Positions 42,325-51,171 of a DNA stretch of 64,000 bases are shown one piece after another. A model generated the notes under the pieces. The model was given only the letters and a program-made list of their open reading frames with translations, was not told the DNA's origin and searched no databases. This DNA comes from Haloarcula nitratireducens (GTDB taxonomy: Archaea; Halobacteriota; Halobacteria; Halobacteriales; Haloarculaceae): the NCBI RefSeq assembly GCF_019599505.1, contig NZ_RKLT01000001.1, forward strand, positions 1,054,001-1,118,000. Reading direction: 5' to 3'. How positions within the stretch are numbered: the stretch's first letter is position 1; each line of letters starts with the position of its first letter. Position numbers and translations under genes: made by a program.

Positions 42325-44079
42325 CTACGACCGGTACTCGTCGGTCACGTCGACGAGGTTGACGACGCCGTCGGGGACGCGGTAGGCGACGACCACGGAT
42401 CGGTCGCCGTCCATCGAATCGACGGTCTTGTCCACGCCGTAGCCGACGTAGGTGCAGTCCTCGCGGGTGAACTCCACGACCGAATAGCCCCAGTTGTGGC
42501 TGTCGAAGAACTCGATGTGCGGGTTCATCGCGGCGACGAGTTTGCTCAGCAGCGGCTCGGTCAGTCTCCCGCGAAGCCCCCGAGTCAGATGCAGCGCTTC
42601 GGCCGCGTTGAGCGACGTGACGGCGGGCGTCATGAACTCGACGCCGATGCGCTCGCCCTGTGCGACCCCCTCGCCGCCGGTGACGCGGCCGGGGTAGGAG
42701 GTCTGCTGGTAGCCGGCGACGTAACAGTGCATGTCGCCGGTCAGCGTCACGAAGTTCTCCACGTCGGCGGCGGCGATGGCCTCGACCACCTGCAAGCGCT
42801 CGCGCGTGTAGCCGTCCCAGCCGCCTTGGACGGGATACACCGACAGCGGTCCGGAGCCGAGGCGGAACGGGATGGTCAGCACCTCGTCGGCCCACACCGT
42901 CCACTTCGCTTCGGAGTCGGCGATGGTGTCGACGAGCCACTCGCGTTGCTCCTCGCCGAGCATCGTCCGCCCCGGCGGTTCGCGGTGGGGACCGACGTTG
43001 TCGGGCGTCGGAATCGCCTCCCGCGGCGGGTCCCGAAAGAGGCGCTCGTCGGTCAGCGACAGCGAGACGAGGTCGCCGAACTCCAGCGAGCGCCAGAGGA
43101 CGAACCGCTCCTGAAGGGACTCGCCGTTGGGGTCGTACTCGACGCGAGCGGGCATGTACTCCCACCACGCGTGCATCGCGTCTGCGACGAGTTCGGTCAT
43201 GAACTCGGGGTCGTCGCCGCGCGGATGGTCGCCCGCGGGCGCGTCCGCCCGACTGTCCCAGTAGACGTCGTTGACCATCTCGTGGTCGTCCCAGCCGGCG
43301 ATGAGCGTGTGCGACTCCAGCGCGCGCTGGAGGAAGCGGTCCGAGCGGTAGGTCCGGTGGAGGTAGCGGTAGTCGTCGAGGTTCCGCACGCGGTCGTAGC
43401 CGCTGGGCAGCGACAGCTCTCGGCCCTCGTACTCGTAGGAGCCGAGGCCCTTGAAGTGGCCGTCGCCGGACTCGTAGATGAAATCGCCCAGATGGACGAC
43501 GAAGTCCACGTCCTCCTCGGCGACGTGGCCCAGCGCCGGGAAGTAGCCGTTGAGGTAGTTCTGACAGGCGAGGACGGCGATGCGGAGCGAGTCGGGGGAG
43601 TCCTCGGGCCGCGGGAGCGTCTGACAGCGCCCCGTTCGGGAGGCCACGCCGTCGTAGACGAACCGGTAGCAGTACTCGGTATCGGGGTCGAGGCGGCCGT
43701 CGACGTCGACTTTCACCGTGTAGTCGTGGGCGGCGATCCGCTCGCCGTCGGTCACCACGCCGTCGTAGACCACGTCCCCGAACGTCTCGTCCGTCGCGAC
43801 CTGCACGCCCAGCGGCGTCTCCGCGTCGAACCGCTCGGGGTCGACGCGCGTCCAGAGGATGACGCCGCTCGGCGTCGGCCCGCCGCTCGCCACCGACTGC
43901 GGGAACACCGCGTCCGGGTCGCCCTCGCCGTCGATATCGAAGACGTCGGCGTCGCCCGACTCGACGAGGTCCATCGCCAGCGCGAGATCGTGCGAATCCA
44001 GTTCGGAAAGTAATTCGACGTGGTCCTCGGCCGTCCGCGACGGCTCGTCCCGCCCGTCCAGCCCGATCTCGCCCGACAT
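42325..44079 (-). CDS. PhoD-like alkaline phosphatase/phosphodiesterase
   Basis: 584 residues. An N-terminal Ig-like domain (SVASGGPTPSGVILWTRVDPE, about 60-80) is followed by a metallophosphatase core with LACQNYLNGYFPAL, HLGDFIYE (about 195), AGWDDHEMVNDVYWDS (about 260), LTGDMHCYVAGYQQTSYPG (about 450) and the conserved RELQ-type ending region. The fold resembles PhoD of the Fe/Ca type. No signal peptide is visible, so it may be cytosolic or exported by another route, which is unusual. MutY lies upstream on the same strand. Confidence 0.9.
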   Translation of the reverse strand: MSGEIGLDGRDEPSRTAEDHVELLSELDSHDLALAMDLVESGDADVFDIDGEGDPDAVFPQSVASGGPTPSGVILWTRVDPERFDAETPLGVQVATDETFGDVVYDGVVTDGERIAAHDYTVKVDVDGRLDPDTEYCYRFVYDGVASRTGRCQTLPRPEDSPDSLRIAVLACQNYLNGYFPALGHVAEEDVDFVVHLGDFIYESGDGHFKGLGSYEYEGRELSLPSGYDRVRNLDDYRYLHRTYRSDRFLQRALESHTLIAGWDDHEMVNDVYWDSRADAPAGDHPRGDDPEFMTELVADAMHAWWEYMPARVEYDPNGESLQERFVLWRSLEFGDLVSLSLTDERLFRDPPREAIPTPDNVGPHREPPGRTMLGEEQREWLVDTIADSEAKWTVWADEVLTIPFRLGSGPLSVYPVQGGWDGYTRERLQVVEAIAAADVENFVTLTGDMHCYVAGYQQTSYPGRVTGGEGVAQGERIGVEFMTPAVTSLNAAEALHLTRGLRGRLTEPLLSKLVAAMNPHIEFFDSHNWGYSVVEFTREDCTYVGYGVDKTVDSMDGDRSVVVAYRVPDGVVNLVDVTDEYRS

Positions 44080-44124
44080 ACCACCTCTCTGACGGCGAAC
44101 CGGTATCCCGGTTTCGGTGGGGCG

Positions 44125-45060
44125 CTACCGCCGGAGGCGGGCGACCGTCTCGCCGTCCCGCTCGTCGACGGTCACCAGTTCGTCGTCCGCGAGGTCCGAG
44201 ACCAGTCCGCGGAGCCACTCCCGACCGTACTCGCCCTCCGGCGCGTAGTCGACGCGAATTCGCGGGCCGAGGTCGTCCAGCGCGAGCTCGTCGTACTCCT
44301 TCAGCGTCGAGACGACGCGCCCCCTGAATTGCCGCCGACTCCCCTCGAACTTGGGTTGGGTCGGCACGTCCGGCGCGGTGAAGTCGCCGGTCGCGTAGGC
44401 CGAACACCACTCGCGCCACGGGCACCCCGCGCCGTCGCAATCGGGCGTCTTCTCGCAGGCCACGCCGCCCAGTTCCATGACGGCGTTGTTCCAGACGCGG
44501 GATTCGCCCTCGGGCATGAGCGCCCGAGCGACCTCCTCGAAGGCGTCGTCATCGTCCGGCACGTCGAAGGCGCGGTACAGCACGCGCTTGACGTTGGTGT
44601 CGACGACGGCGTTCCCGTTGTTGAACGCGAAGGAGGCGACGGCGTTGGCGGTGTAGGGGCCGACGCCCATCAACTCCGAGAGGCCGTCGGGGTCCCGTGG
44701 CCACTCGCCGCCGTGGTCGTCGCGGACCTGCCTCGCGGCCTCGTGGAGGTACTTCGCGCGGTTGTTGTACCCCAGCGAGTGGTCGGTCCAGAATCCGACC
44801 ACGTCGCTCCGGTCGGCCGCCGCGAGGTCCGCCACGGTGGGCCAGCGGTCGAGGAAGTCCTCCCACGCGTCGACGACGCGGTCCAGTTGGGTCTGCTGGC
44901 TCATCACCTCGGAGACGAGAATCTCGTAGGGGTCGTCGGTCTGCCGCCACGGGTACGCGCGGTGGTCGGCCTCGTACCACTCGACTAACGCCCGCTGCAC
45001 CGGAGACGGGTCCGCGGGCACGTCGCCGGGGAGATCCGCGGTCGCCGACTGCTCGCTCAT
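44125..45060 (-). CDS. mutY: A/G-specific adenine glycosylase MutY
   Basis: 311 residues from MSEQSATADLPG. It removes adenine mispaired with 8-oxoguanine. SEVMSQQTQ (about 48-56, with the catalytic Glu) and the HhH-GPD motif LMGVGPYTANAVASFAFNNG then AVVDTNVKR (catalytic Asp in VVDTN, about 150) are clear. The Fe-S cysteines read CEKTPDCDGAGCPWREWC, spacing C-x5-C-x4-C-x5-C rather than C-x6-C-x2-C-x5-C. The C-terminal MutT-like domain of bacterial MutY is reduced to about 85 residues with little similarity. The histidine kinase lies upstream, PhoD downstream. Confidence 0.95.
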   Translation of the reverse strand: MSEQSATADLPGDVPADPSPVQRALVEWYEADHRAYPWRQTDDPYEILVSEVMSQQTQLDRVVDAWEDFLDRWPTVADLAAADRSDVVGFWTDHSLGYNNRAKYLHEAARQVRDDHGGEWPRDPDGLSELMGVGPYTANAVASFAFNNGNAVVDTNVKRVLYRAFDVPDDDDAFEEVARALMPEGESRVWNNAVMELGGVACEKTPDCDGAGCPWREWCSAYATGDFTAPDVPTQPKFEGSRRQFRGRVVSTLKEYDELALDDLGPRIRVDYAPEGEYGREWLRGLVSDLADDELVTVDERDGETVARLRR

Positions 45061-45140
45061 TGGCCCGCCGTTAGCATCGTCGCGGTTTGTGTGTAGTGGT
45101 CCTCGTCGCCGGCGGCGGCCGCTGGGCCGGGACCGCCGGA

Positions 45141-47045
45141 CTACTCCACGTCGACCCGCTCGAACTCGCTGTCCGACCAGTCGAGTTCGTCGCCGCCCGT
45201 CACGTTCGAGAAGACGAACATCGCGCCGTCCTCGTAGGTGCTGTCGACGTAGAGCCGCCAGCCGTGGGCCTCCGCGATGGTCTTGACGATTGACAGCCCC
45301 AGTCCGGTCCCGTCCTCGCTGGTCGTGTGCCCGTACTCGAAGACGTCGCCTAACTGCGACTCGGGGATGCCCGGGCCGTCGTCGGCGACGTAGAACCCGT
45401 CCGAGAGCAGCCCGACCGCGACGGTGACGTCCCCGCCGACGTGGTCGATGGAGTTGCGAAACAGGTTTTCCAGTCCGCGGAGGAGACGCGAACGGTCGGC
45501 GCGGATGGAACGGGTCCCCGTGATTTCGAGGGTCGCGCCCCCGCTGTCTACGTTCCGCCACGCGTCGCGGGCCACGTCGTCGAGGGCGACTTCCGCCGTC
45601 TGCTCGATGCTCTCGCCCTCCCGCGTCAGCGTGAGCACGTCGTCGATGATCGACTCGATGCGGTCGTGAGCGCCCTCGACTTTCTCGACGTGGGTCCGTA
45701 GCTCCGCCCTATTCGTCTCCCCGTCCAGCGTCGTCAGTTGCGCGGAGAGCAGTTCGAGGTGGCCGCGGGCGACCGTCAGCGGGTTCCGGAGGTCGTGTGA
45801 CAGCGTCGATGCGAACTGGTCGAGGCGGTCGTTCTGCCGCTCCAGTTCCCGCTTGGACTGCTCCGCCATCTCCCGGGCCTCGCGGGCCTGTCGTATCTGC
45901 TCGGCGAGGGCGTCGCGCGCGTCGGCAACGGCGTCGTAGAGCCGGCCGATCTCGTCCTCGCGCTCGGTCGAGAGGTCCGCGCCGAGGTCGCCGTCCTCGA
46001 TCGACTCGATGCGCTCTCGGAGCCGGACGAGCGGGGTCACCGTCTCGCGGGAGACGACGAGCGCCGCGACGCCCAACGAGAGAAACGCGAGCGCGATCAC
46101 GGCGGCGAGAGTGCGACCGACCACCCGCGACGGCCCGAAGAGCGTCGCCCGGTCGGCGGCGGTCACGACAACCCACGGCGTCCCATCGACCGGCGCGTAC
46201 GCGAGCATCTCGTCGCCCGCCTCGCCGGTCGCGGTCTCGCCGCCTCTGGCCGTCTCGGACCCCGCACGCGCGGCGTACCGCTCGGTATCTCTCGCCGCCG
46301 TCGGGAACACGGGGTCGCCCGCCCCGTCGAGGACCGCCGTCGTTCCCGTCGCACCGCTATCGAGCCGCCGCCCGTCTACCGTCCCGACGACCAGCAGGAC
46401 GGCGTCGCGGTCGGCGACCGGGCTGGCGAACGCCATCGCCTGCCCCCCGTCTCGCTCGTAGGCGGCCGACGACGCAACCGCCGTCGGATCGGTCGAGGCC
46501 CGCGCCTCGCGAACGGCGGGCCGCCACGCGGGCCGCATCGACGCGGTCGACCGTTCGGCCGCGGACTGCTCGGTGCTGGCAGCGACCACCGCCTGTGCCC
46601 CCGAGCCGTCGACGTAGTGAATCTCGACTACGTTCGCCGACGACGTCGCCGCGAACCGTCCGAGCGACTGTCGGACGCTCGTCCCGTTCCCGTCGACGAG
46701 CGCCAGCGTACCGGAAAAGGACCGCGTCTGCGCTCGAACGCCCGACTGCCACTCGCCGAGCGACGACGCGCGAAGCGTCGCCGCCTCCGTCAGCATCTCG
46801 GTCCGGTCGTCCTCGACGGCGTTTCGAACCTGGACGTAGCCCGCTAATCCGGCGGCGCTGACGAGTAAGGCGACGACGGCGAGAGTCACCACCAGTCTGG
46901 CGGCGTAGTTCCGTCGGACGACAGACGGCACTACGCGCCGGAATCGGCCGCGAAGCGTCCGCTCGGGTTCCGGTTCGCTCGTTCGCCCGGTCGGATGGTC
47001 CGCCGTCCGGTCCCGCGAGTGAGCGCCGTCGTCGTCTCCAGTCAT
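45141..47045 (-). CDS. Transmembrane sensor histidine kinase with HAMP
   Basis: 634 residues from MTGDDDGAHSRD. A basic N-terminus, helix (about 50-70), extracellular sensor of about 240 residues (dCache/double-PAS-like, SFSGTLALVDGNG), helix (about 312-334), HAMP (VSRETVTPLVRLRERIES), coiled coil, HisKA with H-box LSHDLRNPLTVARGHLELL (about 420) and HATPase_c with FRNSIDHVG (N box), DDGPGIPESQ and GTGLGLSIVKTIAE. It senses an outside signal. No receiver lies near. ATG 47045 is chosen over an upstream GTG. Confidence 0.92.
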   Translation of the reverse strand: MTGDDDGAHSRDRTADHPTGRTSEPEPERTLRGRFRRVVPSVVRRNYAARLVVTLAVVALLVSAAGLAGYVQVRNAVEDDRTEMLTEAATLRASSLGEWQSGVRAQTRSFSGTLALVDGNGTSVRQSLGRFAATSSANVVEIHYVDGSGAQAVVAASTEQSAAERSTASMRPAWRPAVREARASTDPTAVASSAAYERDGGQAMAFASPVADRDAVLLVVGTVDGRRLDSGATGTTAVLDGAGDPVFPTAARDTERYAARAGSETARGGETATGEAGDEMLAYAPVDGTPWVVVTAADRATLFGPSRVVGRTLAAVIALAFLSLGVAALVVSRETVTPLVRLRERIESIEDGDLGADLSTEREDEIGRLYDAVADARDALAEQIRQAREAREMAEQSKRELERQNDRLDQFASTLSHDLRNPLTVARGHLELLSAQLTTLDGETNRAELRTHVEKVEGAHDRIESIIDDVLTLTREGESIEQTAEVALDDVARDAWRNVDSGGATLEITGTRSIRADRSRLLRGLENLFRNSIDHVGGDVTVAVGLLSDGFYVADDGPGIPESQLGDVFEYGHTTSEDGTGLGLSIVKTIAEAHGWRLYVDSTYEDGAMFVFSNVTGGDELDWSDSEFERVDVE

Positions 47046-47218
47046 CTGTCGTCGGTGTCCCCGGTGAGTCGAACCGCCACTCTCCCGGAGTGTCACCGCC
47101 TAATAAGTATAAAATTTGTGATATTGTCGGCGACCCGAAACGGCGTGAGGCGTCGGCTCGCGAGCGGTTCGGTCGACGAGTCGCAAAGCGTTTCCGCGGC
47201 CTCCACCACCCGGGAGAC

Positions 47219-47545
47219 ATGAGTCTCGACGATCTGCAAGACGAGATCGAAGCCGAGTACGCCGCCGCCGGCGAGGAGCTCTCCGTGGACCTCGACCGGG
47301 AGACGCGCAACGAACTGGCGATGCTCTCGGTCGCGCTCGACCCCGAGGACGTCGACGAGCTCGTCCGCCGCGCCGTCCACGACTTCTTCCAGGCGACGGT
47401 CGAACGCGGGACGCTCGACTTCCACCTCCGGTCGGGCTACGACTGCACCTACGACGAGTACCTCTCGGGGATGACCTTCGACGAGATGACCGGCAACCAG
47501 TTCCCCCAGCAACAGGACGACGACGACCGGCGCTACCAGTTCTGA
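47219..47545 (+). CDS. Small conserved haloarchaeal protein
   Basis: 108 residues, acidic: MSLDDLQDEIEAEYAAAGEELS, a helix with LDRETRNELAMLSVALDPEDVDELVRRAVHDFF, and an aspartate/glutamine tail with YDCTYDEYLSGMTFDEMTGNQF. The helical central part resembles small DNA/RNA-binding or dimerisation modules, but no family is recognised. It is divergent from the sensor kinase and convergent with the MgtC gene. Start chosen at ATG 47219. Confidence 0.72.
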   Translation: MSLDDLQDEIEAEYAAAGEELSVDLDRETRNELAMLSVALDPEDVDELVRRAVHDFFQATVERGTLDFHLRSGYDCTYDEYLSGMTFDEMTGNQFPQQQDDDDRRYQF

Positions 47546-47560
47546 CCCCGCCCGCGGACC

Positions 47561-48823
47561 TCACATCAGGAGCGCGACGGCCATCAGGCTCGCGCCGCCG
47601 AGGACGACCGAACTCCAGATGGCGACCTGCGTGGCGAACTTCCGGTTCGGACTGGGCGCGGTGAGCGCCGCCTTGACGACGATGCTGGACGCCGTCGCGA
47701 TGAGGATCGCTATCATCGCCGTCTGCTCGCTCTGGATGGTTCCGCTCCGGTAGAGCAACACCGCGGACGTGGTCGCGCCCGCGCTGGAGACGAGGCCGCT
47801 TATCGCGGACGTGACGTACAGTCCCGCCGTCCCGAACCGCGCGCTGGCGACGCCGCCGGCCACGACGACCAGCAGGAACACCCCGCCGAACGTCAGCGCG
47901 TTCTGCAGCGAGAACGGGCTGTCGAGGTTCATCTCGATGGTCTCCGACCAGTCCGCCGTGTACGCCGCGACCACGACGCTGCCGACGATGACCGCGCCTA
48001 AGGGAACGATCGCTTCCACCAGCACGCCCTGGCTGATGGTGAACAGGACGGTGATGAGGAGGTTCCGGAGCGCCATCGCGGCGTCGGCGAGCAGGATGGC
48101 CGCGACCGCGTAGGAACTCGCCTCCGGGCGCTGTTTGACGTGGTCCATCATCGTGCCGACGACCGCCGTCGAGGACGCCAGTCCGCCGAAGAAGCCGGTG
48201 ATGGCGATGCCGCGGCCGCCGTAGCTCTGGACGACGGCGTAGTTGAGGATGCCGATGCCCGCGACGAAGACGACCATCAACCAGATCGTGCGGAGTTCGA
48301 GCGTGACGTCGATTCTCGGCACCGACACCGGGTCGGGCGGCAACAGCGGATAGACGACGAAGGCGATGATGGCGAACTCCGTCGCCGACCGCACCTCCTC
48401 CCGCGAGAGCCCCCCCGCGAAGCTGTGGAGCTCCCGCTTGAGGACGAGCAGTAGCGAGGAGATGACGGCCACGGTCACCGCCTCGAGCCTGGCCCCCGTC
48501 GCGGCGAGCGAGCCGATGCCGTACGCGACCAGCATCGAGACGGAGGTGGTCAGCGAGAGGCGCTCTTCGTCCGCCATGAGCCCCTGTATCGCCAGTAACA
48601 CCCCCTGCGTGATGACGAGGACGCCGCCGACGATGAGGAGCGTGCTGTTCTCCGTCAGCGTGAACACCGCCGCCAAGAGACTGATGAGCGCGAACGTCCG
48701 GATTCCGGCCGACTTCTGCGACCACTCGCGTTCCAGGCCGAGGAACATCCCGAGCGCACCGGCCAACAGGATGTTGAGGATGACGTCGTACCCCGGCGAG
48801 GAGGCCAACTGTATCAAAGTCAC
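47561..48823 (-). CDS. MgtC/SapB and DUF4010 membrane protein
   Basis: 420 residues from a GTG (VTLIQLASSPG). N-terminal MgtC/SapB segment with LLAGALGMFLGLEREWSQKSAGIRTFALISLL (about 18-50) and a C-terminal DUF4010 domain (from about 190) with FVAGIGILNYAVVQ and GIAITGFFGGLASSTA. About 12-13 membrane helices. MgtC-like proteins are linked with Mg2+ homeostasis, here only an inference. It is divergent from the second AI-2E gene, and both promoters lie in the 82-bp gap between them. Confidence 0.92.
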   Translation of the reverse strand: MTLIQLASSPGYDVILNILLAGALGMFLGLEREWSQKSAGIRTFALISLLAAVFTLTENSTLLIVGGVLVITQGVLLAIQGLMADEERLSLTTSVSMLVAYGIGSLAATGARLEAVTVAVISSLLLVLKRELHSFAGGLSREEVRSATEFAIIAFVVYPLLPPDPVSVPRIDVTLELRTIWLMVVFVAGIGILNYAVVQSYGGRGIAITGFFGGLASSTAVVGTMMDHVKQRPEASSYAVAAILLADAAMALRNLLITVLFTISQGVLVEAIVPLGAVIVGSVVVAAYTADWSETIEMNLDSPFSLQNALTFGGVFLLVVVAGGVASARFGTAGLYVTSAISGLVSSAGATTSAVLLYRSGTIQSEQTAMIAILIATASSIVVKAALTAPSPNRKFATQVAIWSSVVLGGASLMAVALLM

Positions 48824-48875
48824 AGTCCGTGTACTCGGCCGGAGAGTAAAACACTACGGCCAGCGAGCGCACACC

Positions 48876-48885
48876 TTTTTATTGG
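48876..48885 (+). promoter_or_regulatory. TATA-like box of AI-2E transporter 2
   Basis: tttttattgg, 20-30 nt before the ATG at 48906; a leaderless start is inferred. Confidence 0.5.
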
Positions 48886-48905
48886 CCGCTGCGAAAGTGA
48901 AACGC

Positions 48906-50186
48906 ATGGTACCGTCCGACGTGGACTGGCCCCGCGCCTTCTGGATCGGCTTCGGCGCTCTCCTCGCGGCGACGCTCCTGTTCGTCCTCTATACCTTCAT
49001 CGGCACGTTCGTCTTCGGGATCTTCCTCTACTACGCGACGCGGCCGCTGTACCGCCGCGTCTACCGTCGCCTCCGCCAGCGAACGCTCTCGGCGCTGCTC
49101 TCGCTGTTCCTGCTCGCACTGCCCGTCCTCGGCCTGCTGTACTACACGCTCGCCATCGCCCTCCAGGAGTTCGAACGGGTCGCCGCGACCGCCGACCTCG
49201 GCCCCTACGCCGCCGTCGCCGAACCGTATCTCGGCGTCTCCGACGTCGTCCAAAACCCCCAGGCGCTCCTGACGGACGCCGGAACCGGCACCCTCGTCGA
49301 GACGCTCACGCAGTTCCTCAACTACGTCGGGTTCATAGGCACCGGCCTCGTCCACGTCTTCGTCATGTTCGCCTTCGCGTTCTACCTCCTCCGGGACGGG
49401 CCGCGACTGGCCGAATGGGGGAAGAACTTCCTCGACCACCGCGGGGTCTTAGACCGCTACTTCCACGAGGTCGACCGGAGTTTCCACAAGGTGTTCTACG
49501 GCAACATCCTCAACGCCATCGTCACCGGCGCGATCGGGGCCATCTCGTTCAGCCTCGTCGATATAGTCGCACCGGCCGGCCACGCCGTGCCGTACCCCGC
49601 CCTGACTGGACTGCTGGCCGGGGCCGCGAGCCTCGTCCCCATCGTCGGCATGAAACTCGTCTACGTCCCGATGGGGGCGTACCTCTCGGCGCAGGCGTTC
49701 TTCGCCGGCGACGGCTGGTGGTTCGTCGCGCTCTTCGTCGCGGTCGCGTTCGTCGTGGTCGATACGATTCCCGACCTCTTGGTCCGCCCGTACGTCTCCA
49801 GCGGCGCCTCTTTCTCGCTCGGCCGATTCGGGCGGACCGCGGGCGACCGGGACCCAGCGCCCGGCCTCCACACGGGGATGTTGATGTTCGCGTACGTCCT
49901 CGGGCCGTTCCTCTTCGGCTGGCCCGGCATCTTCCTCGCGCCGATGCTGCTGGTGCTCGTCGTCCACTTCGCCCGGTTCGTCCTCCCCGAGCTCGTCGAG
50001 GGCGAAAATATACGGCCGCGAGCGGTCGATCCGACGAATCTCGTCGAGGATCAAGAGGGCGGAGCGAGCGAGACCGGGGGCGAGAGCGAGGGCGATAGAC
50101 GGGGCAACGAGGACCGACCGACCGCGGAGTACCAATCGACGGGCACCGCGCGGTCGACGACGCCGGACGACCCCGAGGCTAGCTGA
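48906..50186 (+). CDS. AI-2E family transporter (second copy)
   Basis: 426 residues with the same motifs as the protein at 3318-4460: about eight helices, a DGPRLAEWGKNFL stretch, FYGNILNAIVTGAIGAISF and PYPALTGLLAGAASLVPIVGMKLVY. It is longer by an insert (SGASFSLGRFGRTAGDRDPAPG, about 300-320) and a hydrophilic Glu/Asp/Thr-rich tail of about 60 residues. Start ATG 48906 (MVPSDVDWPRAFW) sits at a leaderless distance from its TATA box. Substrate unknown. PadR is convergent with it. Confidence 0.92.
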   Translation: MVPSDVDWPRAFWIGFGALLAATLLFVLYTFIGTFVFGIFLYYATRPLYRRVYRRLRQRTLSALLSLFLLALPVLGLLYYTLAIALQEFERVAATADLGPYAAVAEPYLGVSDVVQNPQALLTDAGTGTLVETLTQFLNYVGFIGTGLVHVFVMFAFAFYLLRDGPRLAEWGKNFLDHRGVLDRYFHEVDRSFHKVFYGNILNAIVTGAIGAISFSLVDIVAPAGHAVPYPALTGLLAGAASLVPIVGMKLVYVPMGAYLSAQAFFAGDGWWFVALFVAVAFVVVDTIPDLLVRPYVSSGASFSLGRFGRTAGDRDPAPGLHTGMLMFAYVLGPFLFGWPGIFLAPMLLVLVVHFARFVLPELVEGENIRPRAVDPTNLVEDQEGGASETGGESEGDRRGNEDRPTAEYQSTGTARSTTPDDPEAS

Positions 50187-50226
50187 GTCGGGTCGGGGAG
50201 TCAGCGCCGGCCGACGTCGGGTCGCC

Positions 50227-50502
50227 TCACGCGTCGAGGTACTGCGTCTCCCAGTCCTGCCGGGCCTCGATCTCGCGGCGGCCGCGTCGCGTGAGCGTGT
50301 AGAAGTTCGTCCGGCGGTCCCGCTGGCCCTTCTCGACGAGCCCCTTGTCGACGAGCGTATCGAGGTTCGGGTAGAGCCGGCCGTGGTGGATCTCCTTCTC
50401 GTAGTACTCCTCCAGTTCCTCCTTTATCGCCAGCCCGTGCGGCTCCTCCAGCCCCGAGATGACGTAGAGGAGGTCGCGCTGGAATCCGGTCAAGTCGTGC
50501 AT
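50227..50502 (-). CDS. PadR-type transcriptional regulator
   Basis: 91 residues: winged HTH (LTGFQRDLLYVISGLEEPHG, LAIKEELEEYY, HHGRLYPNLDTLVDKGLVEKGQRDRRTNFY) with the short C-terminus typical of small PadR proteins. PadR regulators repress their own promoters and respond to aromatic or other compounds. The upstream region has two TTTAGAC repeats (minus strand) and a TATA-like atttaaac, suggesting autoregulation. The target may be this gene or the divergent amphi-Trp gene. Confidence 0.93.
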   Translation of the reverse strand: MHDLTGFQRDLLYVISGLEEPHGLAIKEELEEYYEKEIHHGRLYPNLDTLVDKGLVEKGQRDRRTNFYTLTRRGRREIEARQDWETQYLDA

Positions 50503-50509
50503 CGCTCTG

Positions 50510-50545
50510 GTCTAAACTAGTATTATTGTCTAAATCGTTTAAATA
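50510..50545. promoter_or_regulatory. Tandem repeat in the PadR promoter
   Basis: gtctaaa at 50510-50516 and 50528-50534, 18 bp apart, beside the minus-strand TATA-like box (50537-50545). Two repeated half-sites near the start fit a PadR operator. The remainder of 50503-50713 is AT-rich with no gene. Confidence 0.45.
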
Positions 50546-50683
50546 TGTCGAATCGGAGAGTTTCGCGTTTCCCTCCCCCACATCGAACCCGCTTTCCGGT
50601 GGTATCAAGGCGAATCGCGCCGAATTATCACGCCGAAAATTCGAGTCAATATTTCATCATTCTGGGAAAGGTGATGCCGATGA

Positions 50684-50692
50684 TATTATTTA
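50684..50692 (+). promoter_or_regulatory. TATA-like box of the amphi-Trp gene
   Basis: tattattta, 22-30 nt before the ATG at 50714, leaderless spacing. Confidence 0.5.
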
Positions 50693-50713
50693 GCGACGCC
50701 GCCAAGGGAGGGT

Positions 50714-51001
50714 ATGCCAGAAGAGACGCTGTTCGAGACAGAACGACCGCTCGACCGAGACGCCGTCGCCGACTACCTCCGAACGCTCGCCGACTCGCTG
50801 GAATCCGGATCGGACGTGACGCTTCGCGCGGGCGACCAGTCCGTCACCCTCGACCCCCCGCAGACAGTGGAGTTCGAGGTCAAAGCCGAGCGGGAGGGAC
50901 CGACCGACGGCGACGGCGAACTGAGCATCGAAGTCGAACTGGAGTGGCCCGAGAACGCGTCCGAGAGCGAGTCCGCGGACGGCGACCTGCGGATCGAGTG
51001 A
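50714..51001 (+). CDS. Amphi-Trp domain protein
   Basis: 95 residues: MPEETLFETERPLDRDAVADYLRTLADSL, then GDQSVTLDPPQTVEFEVKAER and ELSIEVELEWPE, the amphi-Trp pattern of a helix followed by three amphipathic strands ending in the conserved Trp; the C-terminus is acidic. The domain is widespread in haloarchaea, often next to helix-turn-helix or membrane genes, with unknown function. It is divergent from PadR. Confidence 0.88.
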   Translation: MPEETLFETERPLDRDAVADYLRTLADSLESGSDVTLRAGDQSVTLDPPQTVEFEVKAEREGPTDGDGELSIEVELEWPENASESESADGDLRIE

Positions 51002-51092
51002 CGCCGCTCTCGGCGCTCGTCGGTGTCGATATTTCTGAGAAACGGAACAACGGAGAAGCGTCTGCGTAGTGTAGTGCAGCGAAGTAAGTGGA

Positions 51093-51119
51093 AAGCGGTC
51101 GCGAAAAACGCGACCGCTT
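51093..51119. other. Strong hairpin 1 of a structured element
   Basis: Arms aagcggtcgcg (51093-51103) and cgcgaccgctt (51109-51119) pair perfectly over 11 bp with a five-A loop. It lies 91 nt after the amphi-Trp stop. Confidence 0.75.
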
Positions 51120-51141
51120 GCCGCCCTGAATTGGTCCCCGC

Positions 51142-51171
51142 TGACGCTTCGGCCCTCCAAGCGAAGCGTCA
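51142..51171. other. Strong hairpin 2 of a structured element
   Basis: Arms tgacgcttcg (51142-51151) and cgaagcgtca (51162-51171) pair over 10 bp with a 10-nt loop, 22 nt after hairpin 1. The region 51055-51180 may be a noncoding RNA, a terminator pair or a palindrome-associated mobile remnant. Bases 51002-51260 contain no gene. Confidence 0.75.

Noticed and set aside
42113..44440. 775-codon frame on the minus strand
   Set aside because: Out-of-frame shadow of the PhoD gene with Arg-rich codons.
47046..47096. GTG start 51 nt before the sensor kinase ATG
   Set aside because: The added residues are outside the family pattern; the ATG at 47045 is retained though the GTG cannot be excluded.
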